Part shown: piece after piece, positions 1 through 8,290 of the stretch | How the letters are laid out: every line of letters begins with the position of its first letter | Numbering within the stretch: position 1 is the first letter of the stretch | NCBI GenBank assembly: GCA_029978905.1 | Contig: JAPOIM010000045.1 | Coordinates: 1 to 34,665 of the forward strand | Source: Planctomycetota bacterium | GTDB taxonomy: Bacteria; Planctomycetota; Planctomycetia; Pirellulales; UBA1268 | Length of the DNA stretch: 34,665 nt | Reading direction: 5' to 3' | Notes under the pieces: model-generated | Told to the model about the DNA's origin: nothing | The model's input: the letters and a program-made list of their open reading frames with translations, nothing else | Database searches by the model: none | Made by a program: the position numbers and the translations under genes

Positions 1-47
1 ACTTCGGTGCGGGAATTCTCTAGCGCGCTCAGGCCGCGGGGAGCCGC

Positions 48-914
48 TTAGGCTTGCTCGCTGCGGACGAGTTTGTGGAAGGCGTCTTTGAGACTACGGG
101 TGATCGGGCCCGGAGCACCGTTGCCGATGCGTCGGCCATCGATTTCCACCACTGGAATCACCTCGGCTGCGGTGCCTGTCAGGAAGCATTCGCAGGCGGT
201 GTAGAGGTCGTGGCGGGTGAGCACGGCTTCCCGGGCGGGAATGCCCGCGGCGTGGGCCAGTTCGAGTACGGCGTTGCGGGTGATGCCCTCAAGAATGCCG
301 GCGTCGGTAGGCGGTGTGAGGAGCGTGCCTGAGCGAACGCAAAACACGTTGTCGCCTGTGCACTCGGCCACTTCCCCCTTGTGGTTGAGCATGAGCGCTT
401 CCACGCAGCCTGCCTGCAGTCCCTCAACCTTGGCCATGATGTTGTTGAGGTAGTTGAGCGACTTGATGCGTGGCGAGAGGGCCGCCGGGCTGATCCGTTG
501 CGTGGCCGCGGTGACGATCCGCAGACCCTTCTCGTAAAACTCGGCAGGGTAGAGGCTGATCGTGTCGGCAATCACGATCACCTGCGGGTTGCTCGTCCTG
601 CCCGGATCGAGGCCGAGGCCTCCAGCACCGCGGGTGACCACCAGCCGCACGTAACCGTCGACGAGGTTGTTCGCCGCCAGCGTGTCGACGACGGCTTTGC
701 TCATCGCCTCTTTTGAGATTGGAATCTCAAGCCGAATCGCCTGGGCGCTTTCCCAGAGGCGGTCGAGGTGGGCTGCAAGGCGAAACACCTTGCCGGAGTA
801 ACTCCGCAGCCCCTCAAACACACCGTCGCCGTACAGGAGCCCGTGGTCAAACACACTGACGCGGGCTTCATCCTCCGGCACGAGCCGGTCGTTCATGAAA
901 ATCAGACGAGGCAT
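48..914 (-). CDS. ilvE: Branched-chain amino acid aminotransferase (class IV PLP)
   Basis: 288 residues, the usual length for cytosolic class IV aminotransferases. The N-terminal block FDHGLLYGDGVFEGLRSY (residues 22-39) is characteristic, and Lys151 in SPRIKSLNYLNN is the expected PLP-binding lysine. The segment GEVAECTGDNVF fits the cofactor-phosphate region of IlvE better than the equivalent part of D-amino acid transaminases. The family transfers amino groups between Leu/Ile/Val and 2-oxoglutarate in branched-chain amino acid synthesis or breakdown. The ATG at 912-914 is chosen because the first strand (RLIFMNDRLVP) aligns with the family start; a Met seven codons in is possible. The gene is last in the minus-strand block lysS-permease-ATPase-ilvE, and its first 47 bases overlap the 3' end of the ATPase gene, suggesting translational coupling. 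A related class IV enzyme cannot be fully excluded. Confidence 0.9.
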   Translation of the reverse strand: MPRLIFMNDRLVPEDEARVSVFDHGLLYGDGVFEGLRSYSGKVFRLAAHLDRLWESAQAIRLEIPISKEAMSKAVVDTLAANNLVDGYVRLVVTRGAGGLGLDPGRTSNPQVIVIADTISLYPAEFYEKGLRIVTAATQRISPAALSPRIKSLNYLNNIMAKVEGLQAGCVEALMLNHKGEVAECTGDNVFCVRSGTLLTPPTDAGILEGITRNAVLELAHAAGIPAREAVLTRHDLYTACECFLTGTAAEVIPVVEIDGRRIGNGAPGPITRSLKDAFHKLVRSEQA

Positions 915-1689
915 GGGCTGATCTGCCAGAGGTGGTCAGGCTTTCTTCGACGCACCCATCTGCGAGTTTGATGACTCTTCCGGCCCTTGCCGCAATCGCC
1001 GGGTCGTGCGTGACCATGACTATAGAAAGGCCGTCAGAGCGGTTCAACTCAGTGAGTGTTTCGAGGATCCCGGCGCCACTTGCCGCGTCGAGATTCCCCG
1101 TGGGCTCGTCGGCGAGCAGCAGCTGCGGGCGGGCAATCAGGGCGCGGGCAATCGCCACCCGCTGCATCTCGCCACCGGAAAGTTGCCGAGGGCGATGGGT
1201 CAGCCGGTGCCCGAGGCCAAAGCGTTCGAGCAGTGCGACGGCTTCCTGCCGCGCCTCGCCCCGGCGGCGGAGCCATTCGAAGAGTCCGTAGCGGACATAG
1301 AGGGGTGCGAGCACATTTTCGACAGCATCGAGTTCGGGCAGCAGGTGATACGACTGGAACACCATGCCGATCTGCGTGTTGCGAACGACATCCTGCTTCC
1401 CCGAAGGAAGGGCGTCGATCCGCGTGCCAGCGAGGTACACCTCGCCACCGTCGGGAGCATCGAGCAGGCCAAGAAGATGGAGCAGGGTGGTTTTCCCTGA
1501 TCCGCTCTGGCCAATAATCGCCACAAACTCTCCCGCGGCCACCTCCACATCGACGCCGCGGAGCACTTCCAGTGTGCTGCTTCCAGAGCGGTACCGCTTC
1601 CTCAGGGCCACACCTCGAAGGACGGCCGTCTGACCAGCGTCACCAGGGGGCATGTCGTGCAGCCGAAGCTGCTGACCGGGATCACTCAT
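868..1689 (-). CDS. lolD: Lipoprotein-releasing-type ABC transporter ATP-binding protein (LolD/MacB-like)
   Basis: 273 residues from the ATG at 1687-1689, which overlaps the end of the upstream permease gene by 8 bases. All ATPase motifs are present: Walker A GQSGSGKTT (residues 60-68), Q-loop FQSYHLLPELDAVENV, signature LSGGEMQRVAIARAL (170-184), Walker B LLLADEPTG (190-198) and the switch His in VTHD. The RVAIARALIARPQLLLADEPTGNLD stretch is typical of the LolD/MacB/FtsE branch. With the adjacent FtsX-type permease it should form an inner-membrane complex that moves lipoproteins toward the outer membrane or acts as a MacB-like extruder. The reading frame stays open well upstream, but that part only shadows the permease gene. 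The C-terminal tail after KLADG is about 30 residues longer than usual, low in recognisable structure, and overlaps ilvE by 47 bases. Confidence 0.88.
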   Translation of the reverse strand: MSDPGQQLRLHDMPPGDAGQTAVLRGVALRKRYRSGSSTLEVLRGVDVEVAAGEFVAIIGQSGSGKTTLLHLLGLLDAPDGGEVYLAGTRIDALPSGKQDVVRNTQIGMVFQSYHLLPELDAVENVLAPLYVRYGLFEWLRRRGEARQEAVALLERFGLGHRLTHRPRQLSGGEMQRVAIARALIARPQLLLADEPTGNLDAASGAGILETLTELNRSDGLSIVMVTHDPAIAARAGRVIKLADGCVEESLTTSGRSAHASSDFHERPARAGG

Positions 1690-3298
1690 GCCGCAGTGCC
1701 TCCACCGGATGAAGCCGCGCCGCGCGGAAGGCCGGCAAGACACTTGCCCCCACGGCAATCCCCACCGCACCCGCGATGATCCACGAGATCGTGAACGGAT
1801 CGACGATGGTGGGAATGTTGAAGAAGTAATAAATCGACGGATCAAACACCCGTTGGCCTGTCCACCATTCCACCCCTTGCCGGATGGTGTTGATGTTCCA
1901 GGTGATCGCGAGCCCGAGCGCCATCCCCACGCCACCACCCACGAGCCCAAGCGCGAGGCCATAGCCGAGGAAGATGCCGGCGATCCCAGAAGAGCCTGCA
2001 CCGATGGCCTTGAGGATGCCAATGTCGCGAGTCTTCTCCACCACGATCATGAAGAAGATGGCGAGGATCCCAAATCCGGCCACGGCCACGATCAGAAACA
2101 GGAGGATGTTGAGCACCGCCATCTCCATGTCGACCGCCGAGAGCAGGGGCCCTTGCTTGTCGCGCCAGGTGGAGACGGCGTAGAGCTCAGGGGGGAAGGC
2201 TTTCCGCAGCGTGTCGCGGACGGTGTCGAGGTCGGCGCCTTCGGCAAGCTTGATCTGAATTGAGTTGACGCTGCCGATCCCAGTTTCGGGTTCGATCATG
2301 CCCCGCATCCGCTGCAGATCCTCCAGCGGCACGAATACGAAGTTGGAGTCGTATTCGCTCATTTTGCTTTCGTAGAAGTCGACCACCGTGAAGGTGTTGC
2401 TCACAGCTTTGGGGGGCGTGCCCGCGGTGGGGAAGGTGACCTTCACGTCGTCGCCAGGCAGCATCAGGAAGCGATCGACGCCGAGACGGTCTCGAAAACT
2501 GGCGAGCCCAATCCCTGGCACGATCCCGGTGAACTGCTCGGTCGATGGATCCATCGTGTGGCCTTCGTCAGGCCTCGCGGCTTTGAATGGGTCGATCGGA
2601 CCGGCGGCCGCGACCGAGTCATCGTCGTCGCCAAAGTCGGGGGCGTCGGCAGGGGGGGGGACGGTTTGGTCTTCGGTGGCCGCGAGCACGGCGTCGACCT
2701 GCTGGTCGAGCGGTCGCACCGGGCCTCCGAGGCGAGCCTGCTGCTCACGCCAGATCTTCTCCTGCTCGACCCGGTCACGGCGATGGGGCCACCCCGCATT
2801 TTCCAGGGCAGGGCGGAGCGGGCCGTTCTCTCCTCCGGCATCGACCTGGGTGTCGTAGCCTCCTTCGCGGAGGTCGAAGGAGAGTTGCTGGCGGTTGCTT
2901 GGGTGCTGCAGGAAGTCGCCAAAGTCGCTGACGGCAGCATGGGTGGCGGCATCGATCCCGATGAACATCACCTGCCGCGTGATCCACTGCCCGCGCACCT
3001 GAAAGGAGAGCATGGCCGGCACAGCCACGGTGGGTGTCATGCCTGCGATGTCGTCTCCCGCCGCACGGCGGATCTCCTCCATGTGCCAGGCAGGGTCCTG
3101 AAACCCGGAGAGTGAGTGGCTCTCAAACACGATGTCGGAAAGAATCCCGTGGATGCGGCTTTGCATCTCGTGGGAAAAGCCCGCCATCACCGCGTTGACC
3201 ACGATCATCGTGGCCACGCCGAGCGTCACGCTCACCACACTCGCGAGTGCGATCCAGCGTGTGCGGAGATAACGCCAGCAGAGGAGGAGTTTGTACAC
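1682..3298 (-). CDS. FtsX-like ABC transporter permease (LolC/LolE type)
   Basis: 538 residues. One N-terminal membrane segment (about residues 13-40, with LGVATMIVVNAVMAGFS) is followed by a large periplasmic region and three C-terminal membrane segments (about 395-520), the LolC/E plan. The C-terminal FtsX signature is clear, with EKTRDIGILKAIGAGSSGI and the closing PAFRAARLHPVEALRHE. Start is a GTG at 3296-3298 with an AAGGA-like ribosome site about 10 bases upstream. The periplasmic domain contains an insertion of roughly 100 residues (about 150-250) that is charged and proline-rich, with PPPADAPDFGDDDD, and is encoded partly by a run of nine C on the sense strand. It lies between lysS (66-base gap) and its ATPase (8-base overlap), so the pair forms one transporter. 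Only one permease is present, so a homodimer is likely; the substrate is inferred. Confidence 0.85.
   Translation of the reverse strand: MYKLLLCWRYLRTRWIALASVVSVTLGVATMIVVNAVMAGFSHEMQSRIHGILSDIVFESHSLSGFQDPAWHMEEIRRAAGDDIAGMTPTVAVPAMLSFQVRGQWITRQVMFIGIDAATHAAVSDFGDFLQHPSNRQQLSFDLREGGYDTQVDAGGENGPLRPALENAGWPHRRDRVEQEKIWREQQARLGGPVRPLDQQVDAVLAATEDQTVPPPADAPDFGDDDDSVAAAGPIDPFKAARPDEGHTMDPSTEQFTGIVPGIGLASFRDRLGVDRFLMLPGDDVKVTFPTAGTPPKAVSNTFTVVDFYESKMSEYDSNFVFVPLEDLQRMRGMIEPETGIGSVNSIQIKLAEGADLDTVRDTLRKAFPPELYAVSTWRDKQGPLLSAVDMEMAVLNILLFLIVAVAGFGILAIFFMIVVEKTRDIGILKAIGAGSSGIAGIFLGYGLALGLVGGGVGMALGLAITWNINTIRQGVEWWTGQRVFDPSIYYFFNIPTIVDPFTISWIIAGAVGIAVGASVLPAFRAARLHPVEALRHE
2652..2660. repeat. Nine-base G/C homopolymer inside the permease gene
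   Basis: Nine consecutive G on the plus strand (C on the permease sense strand) encode consecutive prolines in the variable periplasmic insertion. Gain or loss of one base would shift the permease frame. Confidence 0.9.
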
Positions 3299-3364
3299 GG
3301 TTGGGCATCCTTGCCTTGCGGCCCCGCAGGCAGCGGAGCATGAACTGGTCGTTGCCGAAAAGGG

Positions 3365-4897
3365 CTACTCCGCCTGCGGACGGTGGATGGGGAAGAGGAT
3401 GATGTCGCGAATGGACGACGCGCCCGTCAGCAGCATCACCAACCGATCGATCCCGATGCCGAGGCCACCGGCAGGCGGCATCCCATGCCGCAGGGCCTTG
3501 ATGAAGTCGTTGTCCATGCGGGCCATCGACTCATCGTCGTCGAGGCCGGCGAGCTGGGTGCGGAAGAGTTCTTCCTGCAGATCGGGATCGTTGAGCTCGG
3601 TGTAGGCGTTGGCCAACTCCATCCCACACACGTAGAGCTCAAACCGTTCAGCAATCTCGGGCTGGTTGCGCTTCCGCTTGGTCAGTGGGCAGACGGCCGC
3701 GGGATAGTCGATCACAAACGTGGGATTGATCAGCGTCTCTTCAACCGTGGCTTCAAAGAGTTCACTCTTGATCACATCGGGGTGGCGACCGGCCGTGTCG
3801 ATGCCACGCGCCGACGCAGCAGCAGCCACGCTGGCGACGTCGGTGGGATCGCAGCCGGTCACTTCTGCCAAGAGTTCGTCGTAGCGAGCTCTGCGGAAGG
3901 GGGCCGTGAGGCTGACCTTCTTCCCCATCCATTCGTGCTGCTCGGGTGTGCCGGCGGCTTGGGCTGCCGCCACGATGATGGCCTCGGTGAGGTCCATCAT
4001 GGTTTCGTAGTTGCCGTACGCCTCGTAGGCCTCGAGCATCGTGAACTCGGGGTTGTGCCGAGGGCTGATCCCTTCGTTGCGGTACACGCGGCCGAGTTCG
4101 TAGACGCGTTCCATGCCTCCCACCAGGAGCCGCTTGAGATGGAGTTCGAGCGCGATTCGCATCACGATCGGCATGTCGAGCGCGTTGTGGTGTGTGGCAA
4201 ACGGTCGGGCTGCAGCGCCCCCTGCAATCGTGTGCAGGGTGGGCCCCTCAATCTCCAAGTAGCGACGTTCGTTGAGCACGCGACGCACGGCATCAACGAT
4301 GCGGGTGCGGGCCACGAAGCGTTCGAGCACGCCCTCGCCATGAATCAGGTCGAGGTACCGCATCCGTTGGCGAAGATCTGCGTCGACCAAGCCGTGGTAC
4401 TTGTCGGGCGGGGTTTCGATCGACTTGGTCAGGAAGGTGAGCGAACTGGCAAAGACGGTGATCTCGCCCGAGTTGGAGTGGCCGAGCCGGCCTTCCACGC
4501 CAACGATGTCACCCAGGTCGAGGCAGCCGACGATGGGCCACACCTCAGGCCCCACCTGTTTTTTCCCAAGCATCACCTGAATGCGACCGCTGCGGTCCGC
4601 GAGAGTGAGGAACACCAGGCGGCCAGCATTGCGGAGCAGCAGAATCCTGCCCGCAACGCGGACGGTCGGTCCCTCTTGGTCAGCGGGGTCCATACCCGCA
4701 GCCTGTGCCCGAAGTTCCGCCATCGACTGCACGTCGTCGAACCGCTGCCCCCAGGGGTCGATCCCCAGTTCTTCCAGTTTCGCCAGCTTCTCACGGCGGG
4801 CCGCTTCAAGGGTCGACGCGGTACTGCGGCTGTCGCTTGAGGCCTGGTCGGGGGAACTGGTGGGAGCGGGACGATCGGGTGTGTCGGAACTGGCCAT
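3365..4897 (-). CDS. lysS: Lysine--tRNA ligase (class II)
   Basis: 510 residues, normal for bacterial LysS. It charges tRNA-Lys with lysine using ATP in the cytosol. After a Ser/Pro-rich N-terminal extension of about 30 residues comes an anticodon-binding OB fold (about 75-190, with VRVAGRILLLRNAGRLVFL and RIQVMLGK), then the class II catalytic core. Motif 2 reads RVYRNEGISPRHNPEFTMLE (about 265-290), with the HNPEFT signature typical of LysS, and motif 3 reads GLGIGIDRLVMLLTG near residue 480. The closing segment SIRDIILFPIHRP is also a LysS hallmark. The ATG at 4895-4897 is the first in frame. It is first of four genes on the minus strand, and the 250-base spacer upstream contains hairpins that may be its leader. 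Nothing looks truncated. Confidence 0.97.
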   Translation of the reverse strand: MASSDTPDRPAPTSSPDQASSDSRSTASTLEAARREKLAKLEELGIDPWGQRFDDVQSMAELRAQAAGMDPADQEGPTVRVAGRILLLRNAGRLVFLTLADRSGRIQVMLGKKQVGPEVWPIVGCLDLGDIVGVEGRLGHSNSGEITVFASSLTFLTKSIETPPDKYHGLVDADLRQRMRYLDLIHGEGVLERFVARTRIVDAVRRVLNERRYLEIEGPTLHTIAGGAAARPFATHHNALDMPIVMRIALELHLKRLLVGGMERVYELGRVYRNEGISPRHNPEFTMLEAYEAYGNYETMMDLTEAIIVAAAQAAGTPEQHEWMGKKVSLTAPFRRARYDELLAEVTGCDPTDVASVAAAASARGIDTAGRHPDVIKSELFEATVEETLINPTFVIDYPAAVCPLTKRKRNQPEIAERFELYVCGMELANAYTELNDPDLQEELFRTQLAGLDDDESMARMDNDFIKALRHGMPPAGGLGIGIDRLVMLLTGASSIRDIILFPIHRPQAE

Positions 4898-4968
4898 GGC
4901 CGCCTGGGCGTCGCTGGGGAGAGGGGGACCGAGGGTGAACCCGGATTGTCGGTGGTGGGGGCCGCCGA

Positions 4969-5117
4969 GAGAAGAGCATCTTCTCAGGGCCGCCCGAACG
5001 GGTCGATCACCGCTGGCTGGGCCGCGAAAGCCGTGGCACCTGGCGGCTGCGGGAACACCCTCTGGTGAGGGTCCTGAGGCAGCGGTACAACGGGATCAGA
5101 CCCGAAGGTCGGCCGTT
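4969..5117 (-). ncRNA. Candidate structured leader RNA upstream of lysS
   Basis: The 250-base spacer between lysS and the VOC gene has several good inverted repeats: AACGG/CCGTT (5089-5093 with 5113-5117) enclosing GACC-loop-GGTC (5099-5110), ACCCTC-TGGT-GAGGGT (5057-5072) inside a GCTGC/GCAGC stem (5046-5050 with 5079-5083), and GAGAAGA-GCA-TCTTCTC (4969-4985). Read on the minus strand the 5099-5110 loop is C(TTCG)G, the very stable RNA tetraloop, which favours a minus-strand transcript leading into lysS. On the plus strand six T follow at 5128-5133, so a short plus-strand RNA ending there is the alternative. I do not recognise a known riboswitch or T-box. High GC makes chance hairpins common, so this is tentative. 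Confidence 0.25.
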
Positions 5118-5147
5118 GAAAGTCTGGTTTTTTGCGGAGAGACAGCC

Positions 5148-5525
5148 GTGGGGATGACGCAGGGACATCGTCCGGGGCTGTTCAGCGTCGAGCTGCGTTC
5201 GCGGCAGTGGGACGCCCTGGTTTCCTGGTACCGCAACGTGCTCGGCCTCCGCGTGCTCGTGCGGGTGGTCGAAGATGGCTACGCCCTGTTTGAGGCGGGC
5301 GACACCCGTCTGGCGATTCTTGCCCGTGAGGTGCCGGGCGAGGCGAGTGGGCGTTGGAGCCTCGGTTTTGAGGTGCACGACCTGACCCCGCAACTGGAGC
5401 GGCTCCTCGACGAAGGCTCCCCTGTCGATGGGCCGAAGCAGCATCCCGAAGGGTTCTGTGAGCTGATCACCTTCGATCCTGATGGCAACAAGATCCGCAT
5501 CTTTTCTTGGCCGAGCGGACACTGA
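5148..5525 (+). CDS. VOC-superfamily (glyoxalase/bleomycin-resistance fold) protein
   Basis: About 125 residues, a single-domain VOC protein. It opens with GLFSVELRSRQWDALVSWYR, followed by NVLGLRVLVRVVEDGYALFE, and has a second half GFEVHDLTPQLERLL ending in ITFDPDGNKIRIFSW; the DPDGN turn before the last strand is a typical VOC feature. Such proteins are metal-dependent enzymes or binding proteins acting on small molecules; the substrate cannot be read from the sequence. The start is either GTG at 5148 (GGAGAG ribosome site 7 bases upstream, preferred) or ATG at 5154. The frame stays open far upstream, but that part overlaps lysS and lacks the fold. The gene stands alone, divergent from lysS. 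Confidence 0.75.
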   Translation: MGMTQGHRPGLFSVELRSRQWDALVSWYRNVLGLRVLVRVVEDGYALFEAGDTRLAILAREVPGEASGRWSLGFEVHDLTPQLERLLDEGSPVDGPKQHPEGFCELITFDPDGNKIRIFSWPSGH

Positions 5526-5669
5526 CCGCCGCGTCCCCGGTAAACCGGGCAGTTTGGGTTGCAACTGACGCGCGGTTGTGCGGGTCCTCCCGAATCTGAC
5601 GGTCATGCCCGATAGACCTGATGTGCGGGTGAGGGCACTCCGGTGCCGCTTTCAGGGTGGGGGCATGTC

Positions 5670-6818
5670 ATGCATCGATATCGTGCGGCCGTGATCTGGC
5701 TGAGTGTGGCGTTCGCGACGAGCGGTGTGGTGGCTGAGGACGCCAGCGTGCTGTTGCCGCCGGAGATTGACACGAGCGCGTTGATCTCCGAGAGCGCGGC
5801 GAGCGACATCCTGGCAACGGATGGCGTGCTGCCAGGCACACGCTGCTGCCCACCGTCGCTCTGCTGCCCGAACTGGGACTCCTACTTTCTCTTTGATGTG
5901 CTGCTGCTGCAGCGCGACAACGGCACGAATGGTCAGCCGTTGGTTGAAGCCAACTCGGCTGGCCCGCTGGCTGGTCAGACCCTGATCTCGTCGACAAGCC
6001 CACAGTTCTCCACGTCGCCTGGGATCCGGACGTTCTTCGGCCGCCACGGCCCCGACAACATTGGCTGGGAAATTGGCTACATCGGCCTCTATGGGATGTT
6101 CGGCGATGCCGAGGCAGGGGGAGTGGATCTGCTGACGGTCACGCCTCCGCTGGGAAACAGCGTTCGCGGATGGTCAAGCGCTGACTACGCCCGCGCGACC
6201 TACGCCTCCACCTTCGACATGGTTCAGGCCAACGTCTTCCGCTACGACTGCTGCCGAGAGCAGGATCGCTGCTCGCGCTATCCGTGGAAGCGAACACCGA
6301 GCTGCCACTGCATCGACTGGATCGCCGGCGTTGTGTGGGCGGGGCTTGAGGAGACCGCGGCCCTGAACGTGCTCTGCTGCGAAGGGGAGGAGACGACCGC
6401 GTATCGCAACGGAACGAGTTCGCAGATGCTCGGCGGCCTCGTGGGGGTCAGGGGACGACGCGAATGGCAAGACTGGGCCTTTGAGGGCTGGGTGAAGACA
6501 GGTCTCACGGGGAATCAGCTTTCCAGTTGGGCCGATCCCATCACCTCGTCGCTCGCTCCGGGTGTCGAGTTTCGCACGGCACGTACCAACTCCACCACGA
6601 GTGCTGGTTTCATCGGCGACATCAACATGACCGCCGTCTACAAACTCAACGACACCTGGGGCCTGCGGATGGGCTACAACCTGATCTGGCTCTCGGGCGT
6701 TGCGCTTGCTGGTAACCAGTACGACTTCAGCGACAACGCCGACAGCGGCCGCACCCTCTACGGTGCCGGCAGCGTGTTTTTCCAGGGTGGCAGCCTCGGT
6801 CTTGAATCGCGCTGGTAA
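5670..6818 (+). CDS. Exported beta-barrel outer-membrane protein, BBP7-like
   Basis: 382 residues from the ATG at 5670, which has a GGGTGGGGG ribosome-site-like stretch just upstream; a GTG nine codons earlier is possible but weak. An N-terminal signal peptide (RYRAAVIWLSVAFATSGVVA) precedes a Cys-rich segment RCCPPSLCCPNWDSYFLFDV. The rest alternates short hydrophobic and polar stretches with many aromatic residues (for example GWEIGYIGLYGMFG and WGLRMGYNLIWLSG) and ends GSLGLESRW, a terminal aromatic residue as in outer-membrane barrels. The layout resembles the planctomycete BBP7 barrel family, which has no established substrate. Paired cysteines occur through the middle (DCCREQDRC, VLCCEGEE), suggesting disulfides. 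It is convergent with the PQQ-propeller gene, 13 bases away. Confidence 0.68.
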   Translation: MHRYRAAVIWLSVAFATSGVVAEDASVLLPPEIDTSALISESAASDILATDGVLPGTRCCPPSLCCPNWDSYFLFDVLLLQRDNGTNGQPLVEANSAGPLAGQTLISSTSPQFSTSPGIRTFFGRHGPDNIGWEIGYIGLYGMFGDAEAGGVDLLTVTPPLGNSVRGWSSADYARATYASTFDMVQANVFRYDCCREQDRCSRYPWKRTPSCHCIDWIAGVVWAGLEETAALNVLCCEGEETTAYRNGTSSQMLGGLVGVRGRREWQDWAFEGWVKTGLTGNQLSSWADPITSSLAPGVEFRTARTNSTTSAGFIGDINMTAVYKLNDTWGLRMGYNLIWLSGVALAGNQYDFSDNADSGRTLYGAGSVFFQGGSLGLESRW

Positions 6819-6831
6819 CGGCAGACGGCTC

Positions 6832-8205
6832 CTATTCAGTCGTCAGGCAGACAAGCCGAGAGGCGGTGCGGATGAGGAGTCTGCCGTCCGCCACGGCCGG
6901 GCAGGCCATGCACAACTCGCCAAGTGGGTTCGTGCCAAGCACCTCAAACTCCTGGCCACAGCGGACCACAAACGTGTCCCCGTCCTCGCTGAGGCAGAAG
7001 AGGTGGCCGTTGTAGCTCCAAGGAGAGGCGGTGAATGAGGCTCCTTCGGGAAGCCGCTGCTTGCCGTAGATCTCTTCGCCAGTGACCGCGTCGTGGCAGG
7101 TGAGAAACCCGCGGTCGTAGAGCGTGTAGAGGTGGGCGCCCACGACGATCTGGCTTGGGTTGTACGGAGAGGCTTGCGGCTGATGCCACGCGATGAAGGG
7201 ATGCTCGCCATCGAGGCCCTCCGGAGCGAGATCGCCTGACCCGCCAGGCGCGATGGCAAAGGTGGGGCGCTGCCGATCTCCCACATAGCCGCTGGCGATG
7301 TAGACCATGCCATGCGCCGCAAACGGAGAGGGAATCACGAGGTTCGACATCTGGCCGTCAAACTCCCAGAGCAGCTCACCGGCAAGCGAGTAGCTGCGGT
7401 TGCGGGTGAGCCCTGGCACGACAATCTCGGTGCGATGCTCGTTTTCCCAGACCAGCGGCGTCGCCCAACTCCGCTGTTCGTCGCGCGCTGTGCGCCACCG
7501 CTCCTTCCCGGTGACCGCGTCGACGCTCGCAATCCAGGAGTCTTCGAGGTTGTCGTAGACCACGAACACCTGCCCGTCGTGAACCACCGGGCTGGCGGCG
7601 GCACCGTAGTCGAAGAAGGTCTTCTTGGGTGGGATCTCGTAGGTCCACAGCGGCGTGCCCTCCAGGCTGTAGGCGAAGAGACCGAGGTCGCCAAAGAGCA
7701 CGTAGAGCCGCTCGCCGTCGGTGGTCGGGGTTTCGGCGGCGTAGGTGCTCTTTGGATGACGCGGCACCGTTGGCTCGCCGACGTGGGCCTCGTGCCGCCA
7801 GAGTTCTTGGCCGCTCGCGAGGTCGTAGCAGAGCACGAGCCAGTGGTGGATGCCGGCGGCTGGTTCACGCACACCTTCGCCAAGATAGAGCCCCTTTGCC
7901 GGTGCCCAGGCATCATCGTCGGCCACCACGGTGCTGAGATACACCTTGCCATCGACCACGATGGGAGACGCCCATCCCCAGCCAGGCACCTCGGCGGTCC
8001 AGGCCACGTTTTCAGTCGTGCTCCACGTGGTAGGGAGTCGCGGGTCGTCGGCCGCGAGGCCTGTTCCATCGCGGCCGCGGAACCGAGTCCATGCCTCCTG
8101 GGCCGGGGCCACACTGGCGTTGCACAGAGACGCCAGGCACAGGAAGGCACAGGCCGCTCGCCAGCTCGGCGTGCGTTTGGCGTGGTCACAGGGCATGATG
8201 TTCAT
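6832..8205 (-). CDS. Exported PQQ-type beta-propeller protein
   Basis: 457 residues from the ATG at 8203-8205. A signal peptide (WRAACAFLCLASLCNASVAPAQ) is followed by WTRFRGRDGTGLA, the opening block shared by many planctomycete PQQ-like proteins, then repeated propeller blades with motifs such as VVDGKVYLSTVV, LVLCYDLASGQELWRHEAH, SIASVDAVTGKERWRTA and LFCLSEDGDTFVV. The fold is that of BamB and of PQQ dehydrogenases, but no dehydrogenase active-site residues are evident, so an extracytoplasmic scaffold or sensor role is more likely. The longer frame to 8241 would need a GTG and gives a poorer signal peptide. It is divergent from the sulfatase; the shared promoter region carries two CACGTG palindromes. 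Function is unproven. Confidence 0.8.
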   Translation of the reverse strand: MNIMPCDHAKRTPSWRAACAFLCLASLCNASVAPAQEAWTRFRGRDGTGLAADDPRLPTTWSTTENVAWTAEVPGWGWASPIVVDGKVYLSTVVADDDAWAPAKGLYLGEGVREPAAGIHHWLVLCYDLASGQELWRHEAHVGEPTVPRHPKSTYAAETPTTDGERLYVLFGDLGLFAYSLEGTPLWTYEIPPKKTFFDYGAAASPVVHDGQVFVVYDNLEDSWIASVDAVTGKERWRTARDEQRSWATPLVWENEHRTEIVVPGLTRNRSYSLAGELLWEFDGQMSNLVIPSPFAAHGMVYIASGYVGDRQRPTFAIAPGGSGDLAPEGLDGEHPFIAWHQPQASPYNPSQIVVGAHLYTLYDRGFLTCHDAVTGEEIYGKQRLPEGASFTASPWSYNGHLFCLSEDGDTFVVRCGQEFEVLGTNPLGELCMACPAVADGRLLIRTASRLVCLTTE

Positions 8206-8236
8206 GATTCGATCGGCTTCCTGAGAGAGTCTTTGG

Positions 8237-8262
8237 GGCACGTGCCGTTTTTAGGCCACGTG
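8237..8262. promoter_or_regulatory. Pair of CACGTG palindromes in a divergent promoter region
   Basis: GGCACGTGCC, a perfect 10-base palindrome, lies at 8237-8246, and a second CACGTG at 8257-8262; the cores start 18 bases apart. They sit between the divergent PQQ-propeller and sulfatase starts, where an operator would be expected. No cognate regulator is visible in the window. Confidence 0.35.
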
Positions 8263-8290
8263 ATTGGAACGGTGAAGGAGAGACGTAGCG

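Noticed and set aside
1..47. Possible gene fragment at the left edge
   Set aside because: Only 47 bases downstream of the ilvE stop; no reading frame or signal can be supported.
3383..4840. Long open frame antisense to lysS
   Set aside because: lysS is unmistakable on the other strand; the antisense translation has no recognisable domain and reflects GC-rich codon use.
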